Part shown: piece by piece, positions 39,758-49,674 of the stretch | Layout: every line of letters begins with the position of its first letter | How positions within the stretch are numbered: position 1 is the first letter of the stretch | NCBI RefSeq assembly: GCF_944323605.1 | Contig: NZ_CALUTC010000003.1 | Location: forward strand, 96,736-160,735 | Origin: an uncultured Campylobacter sp. | Lineage (GTDB): Bacteria > Campylobacterota > Campylobacteria > Campylobacterales > Campylobacteraceae | Length of the DNA: 64,000 nucleotides | Direction: 5' to 3' | The notes under the pieces: generated by a model | Databases searched by the model: none | What the model was told of the DNA's origin: nothing | The model's input: only the letters and a program-made list of their open reading frames with translations | Position numbers and translations under genes: made by a program

Positions 39758-39934
39758 TACAGCAAGACATAGTAGATTTAAAAGAAACAAGGAAAAAAGA
39801 TTTAATCTTAGTTTTATACATAAATTCCTCATTTCCTTTCATTCTAAGTTTAGCTTTTTTTTACAAGAAAAAGACTATAATTTTAGCAAAATTACATAAA
39901 AAAGTCAAATTTTATCCTAATTAAAAGGAGTATT

Positions 39935-42745
39935 ATGCAAGATTATGAAGGCTTTTATAAGGAAGCTAAAGAGCTTTTTAAAGGCAGAGTTTATAAGGAT
40001 TATTTAAGATGTTTTGCTTATGGAGTTGATGCGAGTTGTTATTCCTTAGTTCCAAAACTTGTTTGTTTATTGCAAAGCGAAAATGAGATAATAAAAGCCT
40101 TTAGATTATCTAGAAAATACAATACCCCACTTTGTTTCCGTGCCGCTGGGACAAGCCTTAGCGGTCAAAGCTCTTGTGATACTGTGCTTGTTTTGCTAGA
40201 TTTTTCTTTTAATAACATTAAAATTTCAAAAAATGCAGAAACAATACTACTTGATGCTGGTGTTATAGGCTCTAATGCAAATTTAGCCTTGAAAGAATTT
40301 TCTAAAAAAATAGGTCCTGACCCAGCAACGATAGCAGCTGCACAAATAGCTGGTATAGTAAATAATAACTCAAGTGGAATGTGTTGCGGAGTAAAGCAAA
40401 ATTCTTACAATACTATAAAATCGATAAGAGTCATACTAGCAGACGGCTTTATACTTGATACAAGCGATGAAAAAAGCATAAAAGATTTTAAAAATACACA
40501 CTCAAAGATGATAGAAGAAATATTAGCATTAAGAGCTGAAATTTTACAAGATAAAGCCTTGCAAGAACTTATACGCAAAAAATACAAGATAAAAAACACA
40601 ACAGGATACAGTATAAATTCCTTACTTGATTTTGATGATGTAATAGACATAATCACTCATCTTTTTGTAGGTTCTGAAGGCACTTTGGGCTTTGTTTCAA
40701 AGGTGGAATTAGAATGCGTAGATGATAGCCCGTATAAAGCTTGTGCCTTGCTTTTTTATGAAGATATTTTAAAGGCTGTTGAAGTTGTAAAAGTCTTAGC
40801 TTCTCTTGATGATATTATCACAAGTGCAGAGATAATGGATTATTCTTGTTTAAAAACAGCTTCTAAATTTAAAGGCGTGCCAGAATTTCTAAAAAAAATC
40901 AAAAAAGATACAGCTTGCATCCTTATACAAACAGAAAGCGATGATGAAAAGACATTAGAAAAGCATATAAAAAAGATAAAAGATACTATAACGCCCTACC
41001 CCACTTCTATGCCGCTTGAATTTTCAAGTGATGAAGCCGTATATAGTGCTTGGTGGAAAATAAGAAAGGGATTATTGCCAATAGCCGCAAGTGCTAGGAA
41101 AAAAGGTGCTTCGGTGATTACTGAGGATATTTGTTTTGAGATAGATGATTTAGGAAAAGGAATTTTAGAACTACAAAAGCTGTTTAAAAAATATTCTTTT
41201 GACAAGAATGCCATTTTATTCGGACACGCATTAGCTGGAAATATGCATTTTATAATAACTCCAAATTTAAATGATAAAAAAGAATTTCAAAATTTTTCTA
41301 TCTTAGTCGATGAAATGTCAAAAATGGTAGCCTCTTTTGGTGGTAGCATAAAAGCAGAACACGGCACAGGAAGAATGATAGCTCCATTTGTAGAGCTTGA
41401 ATGGGGCGAAAAAGCATATAAGATAAATAAAAAAATAAAAGAAATTTTTGATAAGAAAAAACTTATAAATCCAGATGTGATAATAAGTGATGATAAAGAA
41501 ATTTACAAAAAAAATATAAAAGAAGTTACAGAGATAGAGCAAGAGTATTTGGAGGCTTGTATGGAATGCGGATTTTGCGAGAAATACTGCCCTTCTCATA
41601 AATTTACATTAAGCCCAAGGCAAAGGATAGCCATACAAAGAGAGATAAAAAGGCTTGAAAAGCTTTTTGACAATGAAAGTAGAAAGAATTTAAAAAATTT
41701 AAAAAGTGGCTTGAAGTATTTTTCTCAAGAAAGTTGTGCTGCTTGTTCTATGTGCGAAGAACTCTGCCCTATAAACATAGATACAGCTTTATTAGCCTTA
41801 GAAGAAAGAAAAAATCAATCTCAAATATCGCAAAAAATAGCACAATACGCCTATAAAAATTTCAATACCAGCTTAGATATAGCTAAATTTTCATTAAAAA
41901 CTAGCTCATTATTTTCTCTTGATAAGCTTTCAAATTTTAGTATCAATACCAGAAAAATAGTAAAATTTAGCCCAGTAACTAGAAAATATATGCCAAGTGC
42001 TAATACTTACAAATTTAAAAATCAAAAATCAAGCCTAAATAAAGAAGTCGTGTATTTTACAAGTTGTATAAATAGAGCCTTTGCCCCTTCAAAACTTGCA
42101 AACGATAAAAGAAGTCTGCAAGAGGTTTTTGAAAGTCTTTGCAAAAAGGCGAAAGTTAGCGTTATTTATCTAAAAAACATAAAAAATATGTGTTGTGGAA
42201 AAGCCTTTGAAAACTTTTCAGACATAAAAGAAGCAAATTTAGAAAAAAATAAAAAAATTCTAAAAAAGATAAGCAAAGATGGCACAATCCCTATAGTAAT
42301 CGATCACGGTGCTTGTAGTGCAAGACTCATAAAAGATTTAAAGGATGAATTTAAAATTTATGACCTAAGCACTTATTTACTTAAAGAAATCTTACCTGAA
42401 ATCGATATAAAAGCACTTGATGAAGATATAGCACTTTATACAATGTGTGCTAGCAAAAAACTTGGAATAGATAATGATATGAGAGAACTTGCCAAAAAAT
42501 GCACGAACAAAAGAGTTTTAGAACATGATATGGCTTGTTGCGGCTTTGCTGGATATAAAGGCTTTTTTATCCCGGAATTAAACATAAATGCTACAAAAGC
42601 TTTTGCTAAATTTTATGATGATAAAGATATAAAATTTGCGTTTTCAAATTCAAGCACTTGTGAAATAGGATTAAGCGATGCGACAAATATTTCTTGGCAG
42701 CATATAGCTTATCTTATAGATATGCTTAGCGAAGGAAAAAAATGA
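39935..42745 (+). CDS. dld: FAD/Fe-S D-lactate-type dehydrogenase
   Basis: The 936-residue protein joins an FAD-binding GlcD-type domain (about 40-500; SGSEGTLGF-like GSEGTLGFVSK near 247, EHGTGRMIAPFVELEWG near 475) to a ferredoxin pair (CMECGFCEKYCP near 541, CAACSMCEELCP near 601) and two CCG domains (MCCGKAF near 752, ACCGFAGYKG near 867). It resembles the C. jejuni respiratory lactate dehydrogenase Cj1585, feeding electrons to the quinone pool. 2-hydroxyglutarate or other hydroxyacids are alternatives. It shares ATGA with yggS. Confidence 0.85.
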   Translation: MQDYEGFYKEAKELFKGRVYKDYLRCFAYGVDASCYSLVPKLVCLLQSENEIIKAFRLSRKYNTPLCFRAAGTSLSGQSSCDTVLVLLDFSFNNIKISKNAETILLDAGVIGSNANLALKEFSKKIGPDPATIAAAQIAGIVNNNSSGMCCGVKQNSYNTIKSIRVILADGFILDTSDEKSIKDFKNTHSKMIEEILALRAEILQDKALQELIRKKYKIKNTTGYSINSLLDFDDVIDIITHLFVGSEGTLGFVSKVELECVDDSPYKACALLFYEDILKAVEVVKVLASLDDIITSAEIMDYSCLKTASKFKGVPEFLKKIKKDTACILIQTESDDEKTLEKHIKKIKDTITPYPTSMPLEFSSDEAVYSAWWKIRKGLLPIAASARKKGASVITEDICFEIDDLGKGILELQKLFKKYSFDKNAILFGHALAGNMHFIITPNLNDKKEFQNFSILVDEMSKMVASFGGSIKAEHGTGRMIAPFVELEWGEKAYKINKKIKEIFDKKKLINPDVIISDDKEIYKKNIKEVTEIEQEYLEACMECGFCEKYCPSHKFTLSPRQRIAIQREIKRLEKLFDNESRKNLKNLKSGLKYFSQESCAACSMCEELCPINIDTALLALEERKNQSQISQKIAQYAYKNFNTSLDIAKFSLKTSSLFSLDKLSNFSINTRKIVKFSPVTRKYMPSANTYKFKNQKSSLNKEVVYFTSCINRAFAPSKLANDKRSLQEVFESLCKKAKVSVIYLKNIKNMCCGKAFENFSDIKEANLEKNKKILKKISKDGTIPIVIDHGACSARLIKDLKDEFKIYDLSTYLLKEILPEIDIKALDEDIALYTMCASKKLGIDNDMRELAKKCTNKRVLEHDMACCGFAGYKGFFIPELNINATKAFAKFYDDKDIKFAFSNSSTCEIGLSDATNISWQHIAYLIDMLSEGKK

Positions 42746-43374
42746 AGCTTGATGATATACTTAATCTTAACAAAAATATACGAGTAGTAGCGGCTAGCAA
42801 GTATGTAGATTCCGATGTTATAAGAGTTTTTTTTAACAATGGCATAACAGAGTTTGGAGAAAATCAAGTCCAAGCACTATCAAACAAAAAAGAAGCATTA
42901 AAAGATTTGCCTATAAAATGGCACTTTATAGGCAATTTACAGAGCAATAAAATAAATCTTTTATTAAAACAAAAGCCTATTTTATGGCAGTCTTGCAACG
43001 GTATTAAAATAGCAAAAGCCGTAGATAAAAGGCTTGATTATAAATTAGATGTCTTGCTTGAAGTAAATTCTGCACAAGAAAGCTCAAAAAGTGGGGTTGC
43101 AGTTGAAAAAGCACTAGATGAATACTTGCAAATACAAGAAGAATGTAAATCATTAAATCTCTGCGGACTTATGAGTATAGGTGCAAATTCAAATAACACA
43201 AAAGAGATACAAAAAAGCTTTGAACTAACATACAAACTTTTTGAGTCTTTGCAAAAACACGGTGCAAAAATATGCTCTATGGGTATGAGTTCTGATTTTG
43301 AACTAGCTATAAAATGTGGCTCTAATATGATAAGACTTGGATCCATTTTATTTAAAAGTCTTAAAAATTTTTAA
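42742..43374 (+). CDS. yggS: PLP-binding protein YggS (PLPBP family)
   Basis: The 210-residue protein shows VVAASKYVDSDVIRVFF with the PLP Lys (K20 region), ITEFGENQVQAL and KWHFIGNLQSNKINLLL, then LMSIGAN and CSMGMSSDFELAIKCGSNMIRLG. The family maintains PLP homeostasis. It overlaps the dehydrogenase stop by 4 bases. Its stop is 18 bases before the left 76-bp repeat, so read-through transcription would enter the repeat-bounded segment. Confidence 0.94.
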   Translation: MKLDDILNLNKNIRVVAASKYVDSDVIRVFFNNGITEFGENQVQALSNKKEALKDLPIKWHFIGNLQSNKINLLLKQKPILWQSCNGIKIAKAVDKRLDYKLDVLLEVNSAQESSKSGVAVEKALDEYLQIQEECKSLNLCGLMSIGANSNNTKEIQKSFELTYKLFESLQKHGAKICSMGMSSDFELAIKCGSNMIRLGSILFKSLKNF

Positions 43375-43391
43375 ACTTATCTTTACTCTAT

Positions 43392-43467
43392 AAATACACA
43401 CATTTTCCCATAACACAACCTTAATCCCTTTTAAAAAAGTTTGAAAACAGCCATTTTCAATACAAAA
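43392..43467 (-). repeat. Left 76-bp inverted repeat with dif-like site
   Basis: Read on the minus strand it is identical over 76 bases to 57144-57219. The inner 38 bases match the dif-like site near xerH (arms TTGAAAA/TTTTCAA and the ACTTTTTTAAAA flank) except for the 6-base spacer, here TGGCTG. The outer bases, starting GGGATTAAGG, are found only in these two repeats. The match ends abruptly on both sides. Confidence 0.95.
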
Positions 43468-43587
43468 ATAGATGATAAAAATTCTTTGTAAGTTAAGGAT
43501 TTAAGTCTTTATAAAAACTAAAAAGATGCTTTAAAAGAAAATTGAAAGATAAAAAAGAAATATTAGTAAATAGAAAGGACTTTTTAA

Positions 43588-44574
43588 GTGCAAAAAGAAA
43601 GTTTTCAAAATAAAAACCCTTCCATAAAAATTCTAGTAGGCTATCATAAACCTGCAGTATTACTTAAAGATGAAATTCTTACTCCTATACACTTAGGTAG
43701 AGTCTTAGCTACACAAGCTTCTAAAGATGGAGAAATATCTAAAGAAGATTATGAATGGATGTGTGAAAATATGATAGGAGATGATACAGGAGATAATATC
43801 TCTCATCTTAATAGATATTTTTGTGAATTAACAGGAATTTATTGGGCTTGGAAAAATTATAATAAATTAGGCAATCCTGATTATATAGGGTTTATGCATT
43901 ATAACAAGTTTTTGCTTTTAGATGAAAAAGATAACACATTCTGTAATAATATTTCTTATTTTAATATATTTTTGAAAGAAAAAATATACCATCAATACAA
44001 AATGCTAAAATATAAAATAAATAGATTAAATGCAATAACCATAAATCCTTATTTTGCAAATATTACTGTTGATAAATTTTATAAATGTAATTACTCAAAA
44101 AAACTAGGACACGTTGAAGATGATTTTGAACTATTAAAACAAAGTGTAAAAAACAAATTCCCACAATATAATTTTTTCTTAAAATATTCAGATGTTGATG
44201 AGCATTATTTCAAAAATATTTTTATTATGGAAAAAAAACTATTTTTTAAATACTGCTCTTATGTTTTTGAGATATTGTTTTATATGCACGAAAAAATTAA
44301 TTACACAGATAGGGATATAAAACAAAAAAGAGCTATTGGTTTTTTATCAGAAAGACTTACTGGTGCTTTTATTTATAATATTAAAAAAGAACTAGCTATA
44401 AAATTTTATCCTATTGCATATATAAAAAGAGGTGTTTCTATAGCTGAAGATAGGATTAAAAATCATCTAACTTACAAAGTGGGTAAAACTGTAATAAATG
44501 CTAAAAATCCTATTAAATTTTATTATTACCTTTTTCGCTTGTTTATTGCATATACAAACATAAAAGGGGGATAA
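43588..44574 (+). CDS. DUF4422 glycosyltransferase, first gene of left arm
   Basis: The 328-residue product has a DUF4422 domain (about 12-250): IKILVGYHKPAVLLKDEILT, MIGDDTGDNISHLNRYFCEL, YWAWKNY and GFMHYNK. It ends with one copy of the shared tail module (RIKNHLTYKVGKTVI near 290). The GTG start follows AAAGGA. The first 105 residues are about 97% identical in DNA to the gene at 53457 on the other arm. After GGGGG at 44566-44570 the frame stops; one more G would fuse it to the downstream transferase. Confidence 0.82.
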   Translation: MQKESFQNKNPSIKILVGYHKPAVLLKDEILTPIHLGRVLATQASKDGEISKEDYEWMCENMIGDDTGDNISHLNRYFCELTGIYWAWKNYNKLGNPDYIGFMHYNKFLLLDEKDNTFCNNISYFNIFLKEKIYHQYKMLKYKINRLNAITINPYFANITVDKFYKCNYSKKLGHVEDDFELLKQSVKNKFPQYNFFLKYSDVDEHYFKNIFIMEKKLFFKYCSYVFEILFYMHEKINYTDRDIKQKRAIGFLSERLTGAFIYNIKKELAIKFYPIAYIKRGVSIAEDRIKNHLTYKVGKTVINAKNPIKFYYYLFRLFIAYTNIKGG

Positions 44575-44636
44575 ATATATACAAGCAAATATCTAGTATA
44601 AACCCTGCACTAAAACTCCCTCCACTGCCTAGTTAT

Positions 44637-45924
44637 GTGGATTATGAAAAGGCATTAAGAGTAAAAAATCATTTGTCATATAGAATGGGTAAAATAATTT
44701 TATCTTACTTTAAAAATTGGTATAAAGGCTATTTATTTTTACTGCCGCTTGAGATAGCAAAACTTACAAATTTTAAATTTAAATTTTACAGTGTCATTTT
44801 TTTAAAGATACAAACATTTTTTAAAAAAGATACTTACATTTTATTTGATAATCTATATGAAAAAGATGCTGAATGCATAGATGCTTGGTGTGTATTTCAG
44901 TATATGCAAGAACATAATGTAAAATCTTACTATGTTTTATGGAAAGAAAACCCTCTATACAAAGAGTTAAAAGAAAAAAATAGGCTAAAAAATATAATAG
45001 CTCTTGATAGATCTTCAAAAGACGATATAAAGCATAATTTTGACTTTTTCTTTATTTCCTTTAAGCAACTTTTAAGAGCTAAATACGTGATCACATCTTT
45101 TGGTGGTTTAAATAAAAATCTGACAAATTTTTTATTTGAAAACGAACATATACAGTATATTAATATTAACCATGGGGCTACTCTTTTAAAAGTTTTTGTT
45201 CTAACTACTGGTTATTTATCTCCTAGACAGTTTAATAAATTTTTAGTTAGCTCGGAGCAAGAAGCAGAAATCTTTGAACGATACGGGAATTGGGAAAGAC
45301 AAAATTTAATAAAAATAGGTATGCCTAGATGGGACTTGTTAAAAAAAGAAAAAACTGAAAAAAAGACTATATTTATTATGTTTACTTGGAGGGTTTTTTT
45401 TAAATTCCAATGAAAATGAACTAAGTTTAGATTTATCAAATACTGTTTATTATAAAAAAATCTTACCCTTTTTTAGTGTCTTGGCAAAATTATCAAAACA
45501 ATACGATATAAAAACAACTTATTCTTTACACCATTCACTACTTAATCAATGTGATAAATTTGATTTCTTTGATATAAAAGATTGTGAATACATAAAACCT
45601 GAAAAAATTTCTAAACATATAGGTAAGGCAGATCTTTTTATAACAGATTATTCATCTTTATTTTTTGACTTCTTATTTTTAAATACTCCTGTAATATTTT
45701 ACAGACACGATTATAATGATACTATGTTGCTAGATGTTGATTTGAAAGATATGCAACATGCCAAAAGTAAAGATGATATGCTTTTTAATATAGCTTACGA
45801 TGAAGATACTTGTTTAAAGCTTATAGAAAAATATATAAAAAATAGCTTTGTATTAGAAGATGAAAATAAGATAAAAGCTGAGAAGCTTTTAGCACAAAAA
45901 AGATATAAGAAAAAAGGTTGTTAA
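44637..45924 (+). pseudogene. Frameshifted CDP-glycerol glycerophosphotransferase-like gene
   Basis: Two frames together make one polyol-phosphate transferase-like protein. Frame 1 (44637-45413) has a module copy (YEKALRVKNHLSYRMG), NLYEKDAECIDAWCVFQYM and NINHGATLLKVF. Frame 2 (about 45391-45924) continues NSNENELSLDL, then TDYSSLFFDFLFLNTPVIFY, the family signature. The break is in GGG followed by T8 (45394-45401); T7 would restore one frame. There is no good start: GTG 44637 lies in mid-module, and the frame is open upstream to the end of the DUF4422 gene. It may be off-phase rather than dead. Confidence 0.75.
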
Positions 45925-45957
45925 ATACTTGCAAGAGCTTTGAAAATATTAAAATAT

Positions 45958-45983
45958 AAAAAATTTATTTGAATAAATTTTTT
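45958..45983 (+). terminator. Possible A/T-only hairpin after split transferase
   Basis: A 12-bp perfect inverted repeat (AAAAAATTTATT, then AATAAATTTTTT) with a 2-base loop lies 33 bases after the stop. It is all A/T, so the stem is weak. It could be a poor terminator or chance in AT-rich DNA. Confidence 0.3.
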
Positions 45984-46036
45984 ATTAAGAATATTTTAGC
46001 TAGAATTCTCAAATCTAAAAACGGATCTTAGTTAGT

Positions 46037-47074
46037 ATGAGTATCAAAATTTCTATATTAATTCCAAGTTATAATTCCATAAAATACATAAAAGAAGCGT
46101 TGAAAAGTGCTGTAAATCAGACTTTTAAAGATATAGAAATCATTTGCATAGATGCAAATTCTAATGACGGAACTTTAGAATTTTTAAAAGAAGAGCAAAG
46201 AAAAGATGAACGCATAAGGATAATACTCTCCGATAAAAAAAGTTTAGGATATCAGTTAAATTTAGGATTTAAAGAGGCTAAAGGCGAGTATCTTACCATA
46301 ATAGAAAGCGATGATTACGCAAGGCTTGATATGTGCGAAAAGCTTTATGAATTGGCTTTAAAATATAATTGCGACATTATAAAATCAGATATTATGCACT
46401 TTACAAGACGAGAAAAACAATACAAAGTCATATCATACGAAGCAAACTTATACAATAAAATATTAAAAGAACAAGATAAGATTGAGCTGATACAGCATTC
46501 ACTAATTGCGTATCAAGGTGCAATTTACAAGCTTGATTTTATTAGAAAATTTAAAATAAAAGCTAACGAAAGCGATGGTGCTTCTTTTCAAGATACTGGA
46601 GTTTTCTTTATAACTCTAAGTCTAGCAGATAGCATTTATTTGCACAACGAAGCATTATATTTTTATAGAAAAGATAATGAAAATTCTTCTATACACAGCA
46701 AAGAAAAAATTTATTGTGTGTGTGATGAATATGATTTTATATATAATTTTTTAAACAAATGCGATAAAGAATTAATGAAAAAATTATTTGCAGTATTTTT
46801 ATATAAAAAATTTAAAGCTTACTGGTGGAATTTAAAACGCATTGACAATAAATTTAAGCTTGATTTTATAAAACGTTTTGCACTTGAATTTGAACCTGTT
46901 ATTGATAAGTTGGATAAAAATTTTTTTACAAATGGAGAGATAAGGGAATTAAAAGAAATCATAAAAGACCCTGAAAACTTCTACAAACGATACAAAAGTC
47001 CATTTTTCAAACTTAGAAAAAAGGGTGCTAGATTAAAAAGAAAAATAAAATCTTTATTCAAAAACGACAAATAA
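46037..47074 (+). CDS. GT2-family glycosyltransferase
   Basis: The 345-residue protein starts with a GT-A fold of family 2: KISILIPSYNSIKYIKEALK, AVNQTFKDIEIICIDANSND, GYQLNLGFKEAKGEYLTIIE and SDDYARLDMCEKL with the metal-binding acidic residues. The C-terminal end is strongly basic (KKGARLKRKIKSLFKNDK), as often in membrane-associated transferases. Sugar and acceptor are unknown. It lies in the left arm of the repeat-bounded segment. Confidence 0.88.
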   Translation: MSIKISILIPSYNSIKYIKEALKSAVNQTFKDIEIICIDANSNDGTLEFLKEEQRKDERIRIILSDKKSLGYQLNLGFKEAKGEYLTIIESDDYARLDMCEKLYELALKYNCDIIKSDIMHFTRREKQYKVISYEANLYNKILKEQDKIELIQHSLIAYQGAIYKLDFIRKFKIKANESDGASFQDTGVFFITLSLADSIYLHNEALYFYRKDNENSSIHSKEKIYCVCDEYDFIYNFLNKCDKELMKKLFAVFLYKKFKAYWWNLKRIDNKFKLDFIKRFALEFEPVIDKLDKNFFTNGEIRELKEIIKDPENFYKRYKSPFFKLRKKGARLKRKIKSLFKNDK

Positions 47075-47170
47075 ATTTAACCTTTTTATAAAGCTTTTAA
47101 ACAAATAAGCTATTCTTAAACAAAAGGGTATAAAATAAACATTCCAAAAATACATTCCTAGGGAAAATTT

Positions 47171-48493
47171 GTGGCTAAAGCAAGCAAACAGCTATCCTTG
47201 TCTAGATTAACTGTGCCTATATTTATAGAAATGCTACTTAGGTATCTTAGCATTATTATAAACACTTATATGGTTACTCAATACTCAAACTATCTAGTCG
47301 GTGCTATGGGTGCTGGAAACCAAATCATTAGCATATTTTTTACCATATTTAGCTTTTTAAGTGTTGGTTGTAGCATAGTTATAGCACAGGCTATAGGTGC
47401 TAAAGATACTGTGCTGGCTAAAAAAGCTATACATCAAAGTATTTTTTTTAATTCTATTTTAGGTTTTGTTTGCGGTAGCTTTTTGTTTTTGTTTGGAGAT
47501 TTCTTACTAAATTTTATGAATATACCTAATGATCTTCTAAATCATAGCAAAATTTATTTACATATGCTCGCAATTTGCCTTATTTTTGACGGTCTTGGAG
47601 TTGTTTTAGCTGCAATTATCAGAGTTTATAATATGGTTTATTGGGTTATGATAGCCTCTTTGATTATGGATTTTGTTATAGTTTTACTTAATTACTATAT
47701 GTTAAATTATACAAAATTAGAACTTTTTGGCATAGGTCTTTCAAATATCATAGGCAGAGTAACCATACTATCAATTTTACTATTTGTCTTTTTTTTCAAG
47801 TTAAAGATGAAATTGGAGTTAAAAGAGCTTTTCAAATTTGAAAAAAAGGTTATGTTTAAAATTTTAAATATTGGTTCTTTTTCAGCCGGCGAAAACTTAA
47901 TCTGGGTTATTCAATACGCTATAGCCTTATCTTTTGTAGCCAGTTTAGGAAGTTTAAATTTAAGCATTCAAACAATCTACTTTCAAATTTCTATGTTTGT
48001 AATGCTTACAGGACAAGCTATAAGTGTAGCAAATGAGATAATTATAGGAAAATTAGTAGGAGCAAATTATCTAAATGTGGCATATAAACACACTTGGAGA
48101 GCGTTTTATTTTAGTATATTAGTTACTTTTTTTGTTGTGCTTTGCTTTTATATATTTCAAGATTTCATAATGCAAATACTCAATCTAAAAGATGAATTTA
48201 GAAAAGTAATGGCTCCTTTATTCTTGCTTTCGATATTCTTAGAGGTGTCAAGAACTTTTAATATAGTTATGGTAAATTCTTTACGTGCGAGCGGAGACGC
48301 TAAATTTCCATTCTTTAGTGCTTGTGTATTTATGTTGGGCGTGTCTCTGCCAGTAGGATACATACTTTGCTTTTGGGCTAAGCTTGGTATATTAGGTGTT
48401 TGGATAGGTTTTTTGTGTGATGAATTTTTTAGAGGTCTTACAAATGCTTTTAGATGGAAAAGTAGAAAATGGCAAACAAAGGCTATAGTATAA
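47171..48493 (+). CDS. MATE-family membrane transporter
   Basis: The 440-residue protein has about 12 hydrophobic helices in two similar halves, with MATE features such as VPIFIEMLLRYLSIIINTYM, VGAMGAGNQIISIFFTIFSF and FLSVGCSIVIAQAIGAKD. MATE proteins exchange Na+ or H+ for drugs or metabolites. The start is GTG after GGGAAAATTT. It overlaps the next gene by 25 bases. A lipid-linked sugar role is conceivable given the neighbours but not shown. Confidence 0.88.
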   Translation: MAKASKQLSLSRLTVPIFIEMLLRYLSIIINTYMVTQYSNYLVGAMGAGNQIISIFFTIFSFLSVGCSIVIAQAIGAKDTVLAKKAIHQSIFFNSILGFVCGSFLFLFGDFLLNFMNIPNDLLNHSKIYLHMLAICLIFDGLGVVLAAIIRVYNMVYWVMIASLIMDFVIVLLNYYMLNYTKLELFGIGLSNIIGRVTILSILLFVFFFKLKMKLELKELFKFEKKVMFKILNIGSFSAGENLIWVIQYAIALSFVASLGSLNLSIQTIYFQISMFVMLTGQAISVANEIIIGKLVGANYLNVAYKHTWRAFYFSILVTFFVVLCFYIFQDFIMQILNLKDEFRKVMAPLFLLSIFLEVSRTFNIVMVNSLRASGDAKFPFFSACVFMLGVSLPVGYILCFWAKLGILGVWIGFLCDEFFRGLTNAFRWKSRKWQTKAIV

Positions 48494-49122
48494 AAGAAAT
48501 TAAATACAAAAAATTTAACATAACAATACAATATAAAAAAGTAAAATATATAAGACTAAAAATAGATAAAAATTTGTGTATAAGATTGGTAATTCCATTA
48601 TTTTGTAGTAAAAAAGATCTTATTTTCTTTCTAGATAAGCATTCCGAGTGGCTAAATGAAAAATATGAGCTTTTAAGCAAATATTCTCATAAAAATGATG
48701 ATGAAATTCTATTTTTAGGCAAGTCTTATAAGCTAATATTTGATGAAAATATTGAAAAAATTCGTTTTGAAAAAGGTTTGCTTATAAGTAAAAATAAATC
48801 ACAATACGAAGAATTTATGAAAAAAAATGCTTTTAAAATTTTTTCATTTTACATAAAAAAATGGCAAAAATTTTTTGATAAAAAAATACAAAGACTTAGT
48901 ATAAAGCCTATGAAAACGCGTTGGGGTTCTTGTAATAGTAGCAAGGCTTATATAAATTTAAATATAAATTTGATGCAAAAGTCTCTAAAAGGCATAGAAT
49001 ATGTAGTATTGCACGAACTTACGCATTTAAAATTTGCAAATCATAGCAAAGAATTTTACAAAGAACTTGAAAATTTAATGCCAGATTTTAGGATAAGAGA
49101 GCTTGAATTTAAGATACATTAA
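48469..49122 (+). CDS. YgjP-type metallopeptidase-like protein (DUF45)
   Basis: The 217-residue protein has the DUF45/M48-like zinc motif HELTHLKFANHS near 179 and KPMKTRWGSCNSSKAYINLN near 144, both typical of YgjP. Some members are reported as nucleotide pyrophosphatases rather than peptidases, so function is open. It starts inside the MATE gene end. The trio YgjP-DUF4149-flaC is a conserved Campylobacter neighbourhood as I recall it. Confidence 0.88.
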   Translation: MANKGYSIKEIKYKKFNITIQYKKVKYIRLKIDKNLCIRLVIPLFCSKKDLIFFLDKHSEWLNEKYELLSKYSHKNDDEILFLGKSYKLIFDENIEKIRFEKGLLISKNKSQYEEFMKKNAFKIFSFYIKKWQKFFDKKIQRLSIKPMKTRWGSCNSSKAYINLNINLMQKSLKGIEYVVLHELTHLKFANHSKEFYKELENLMPDFRIRELEFKIH

Positions 49123-49161
49123 TCTTTAAAGGATAAAATCAGGTCAAATATAAGGATAGTT

Positions 49162-49656
49162 ATGAAAAATATAAATTTTTTATTATTAGCTTCAGTCATA
49201 GGCATAGAGCTATTTATAGGCGTGGTGGTAGCTTCTTATATTTTTTATCCTCCAAATGGATTAAATGGTTCTGTTTTGCTAGATAGATTTGAAAGCGGTC
49301 TGATTATGGCTCAAATCTTTTTAAAATTCGCCTATGTTCTTATCTTTGTTTCTATTGTAAATTTCTTATATGAAATATTTTCTGTAAAAAATAAATTTAA
49401 AATTTTAAAAATTTTTATATCTTTAGTAATTTTGGCACTATCTTTGCTTTTCTTATTTTATTACACTTTACCAATGCTTGAATTCCAAAAACAAGTTTTA
49501 GGAACAGAGCTTGATATAGCGTATTTTGATAGCGATGAGTTTAAAGATTTTCACTATCAAAGCGAGTTGCTTGTTAAAGTTTTGCTTGTTTTTCAAGTGA
49601 TTCTTTATTTTTTAAGCTTAAAAACAGCTGATAAAGCATATAATAAAGAAAGTTAG
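49162..49656 (+). CDS. DUF4149-type membrane protein
   Basis: The 164-residue protein has four hydrophobic segments (about 4-26, 45-68, 80-105, 137-155) and resembles the DUF4149 family (FIGVVVASYIFYPPNGLNG; FHYQSELLVKVLLVFQ). Function is unknown. It is 39 bases after the YgjP gene and 18 before flaC, so the three are likely cotranscribed. Confidence 0.75.
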   Translation: MKNINFLLLASVIGIELFIGVVVASYIFYPPNGLNGSVLLDRFESGLIMAQIFLKFAYVLIFVSIVNFLYEIFSVKNKFKILKIFISLVILALSLLFLFYYTLPMLEFQKQVLGTELDIAYFDSDEFKDFHYQSELLVKVLLVFQVILYFLSLKTADKAYNKES

Positions 49657-49674
49657 ATTAGAAGGGGGTTTAAA

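Noticed and set aside
39739..39924. 61-codon open frame in the yedE-dld gap
   Set aside because: No good ribosome site, no recognisable product, and it covers an inverted repeat and the likely promoter region of the dehydrogenase gene.
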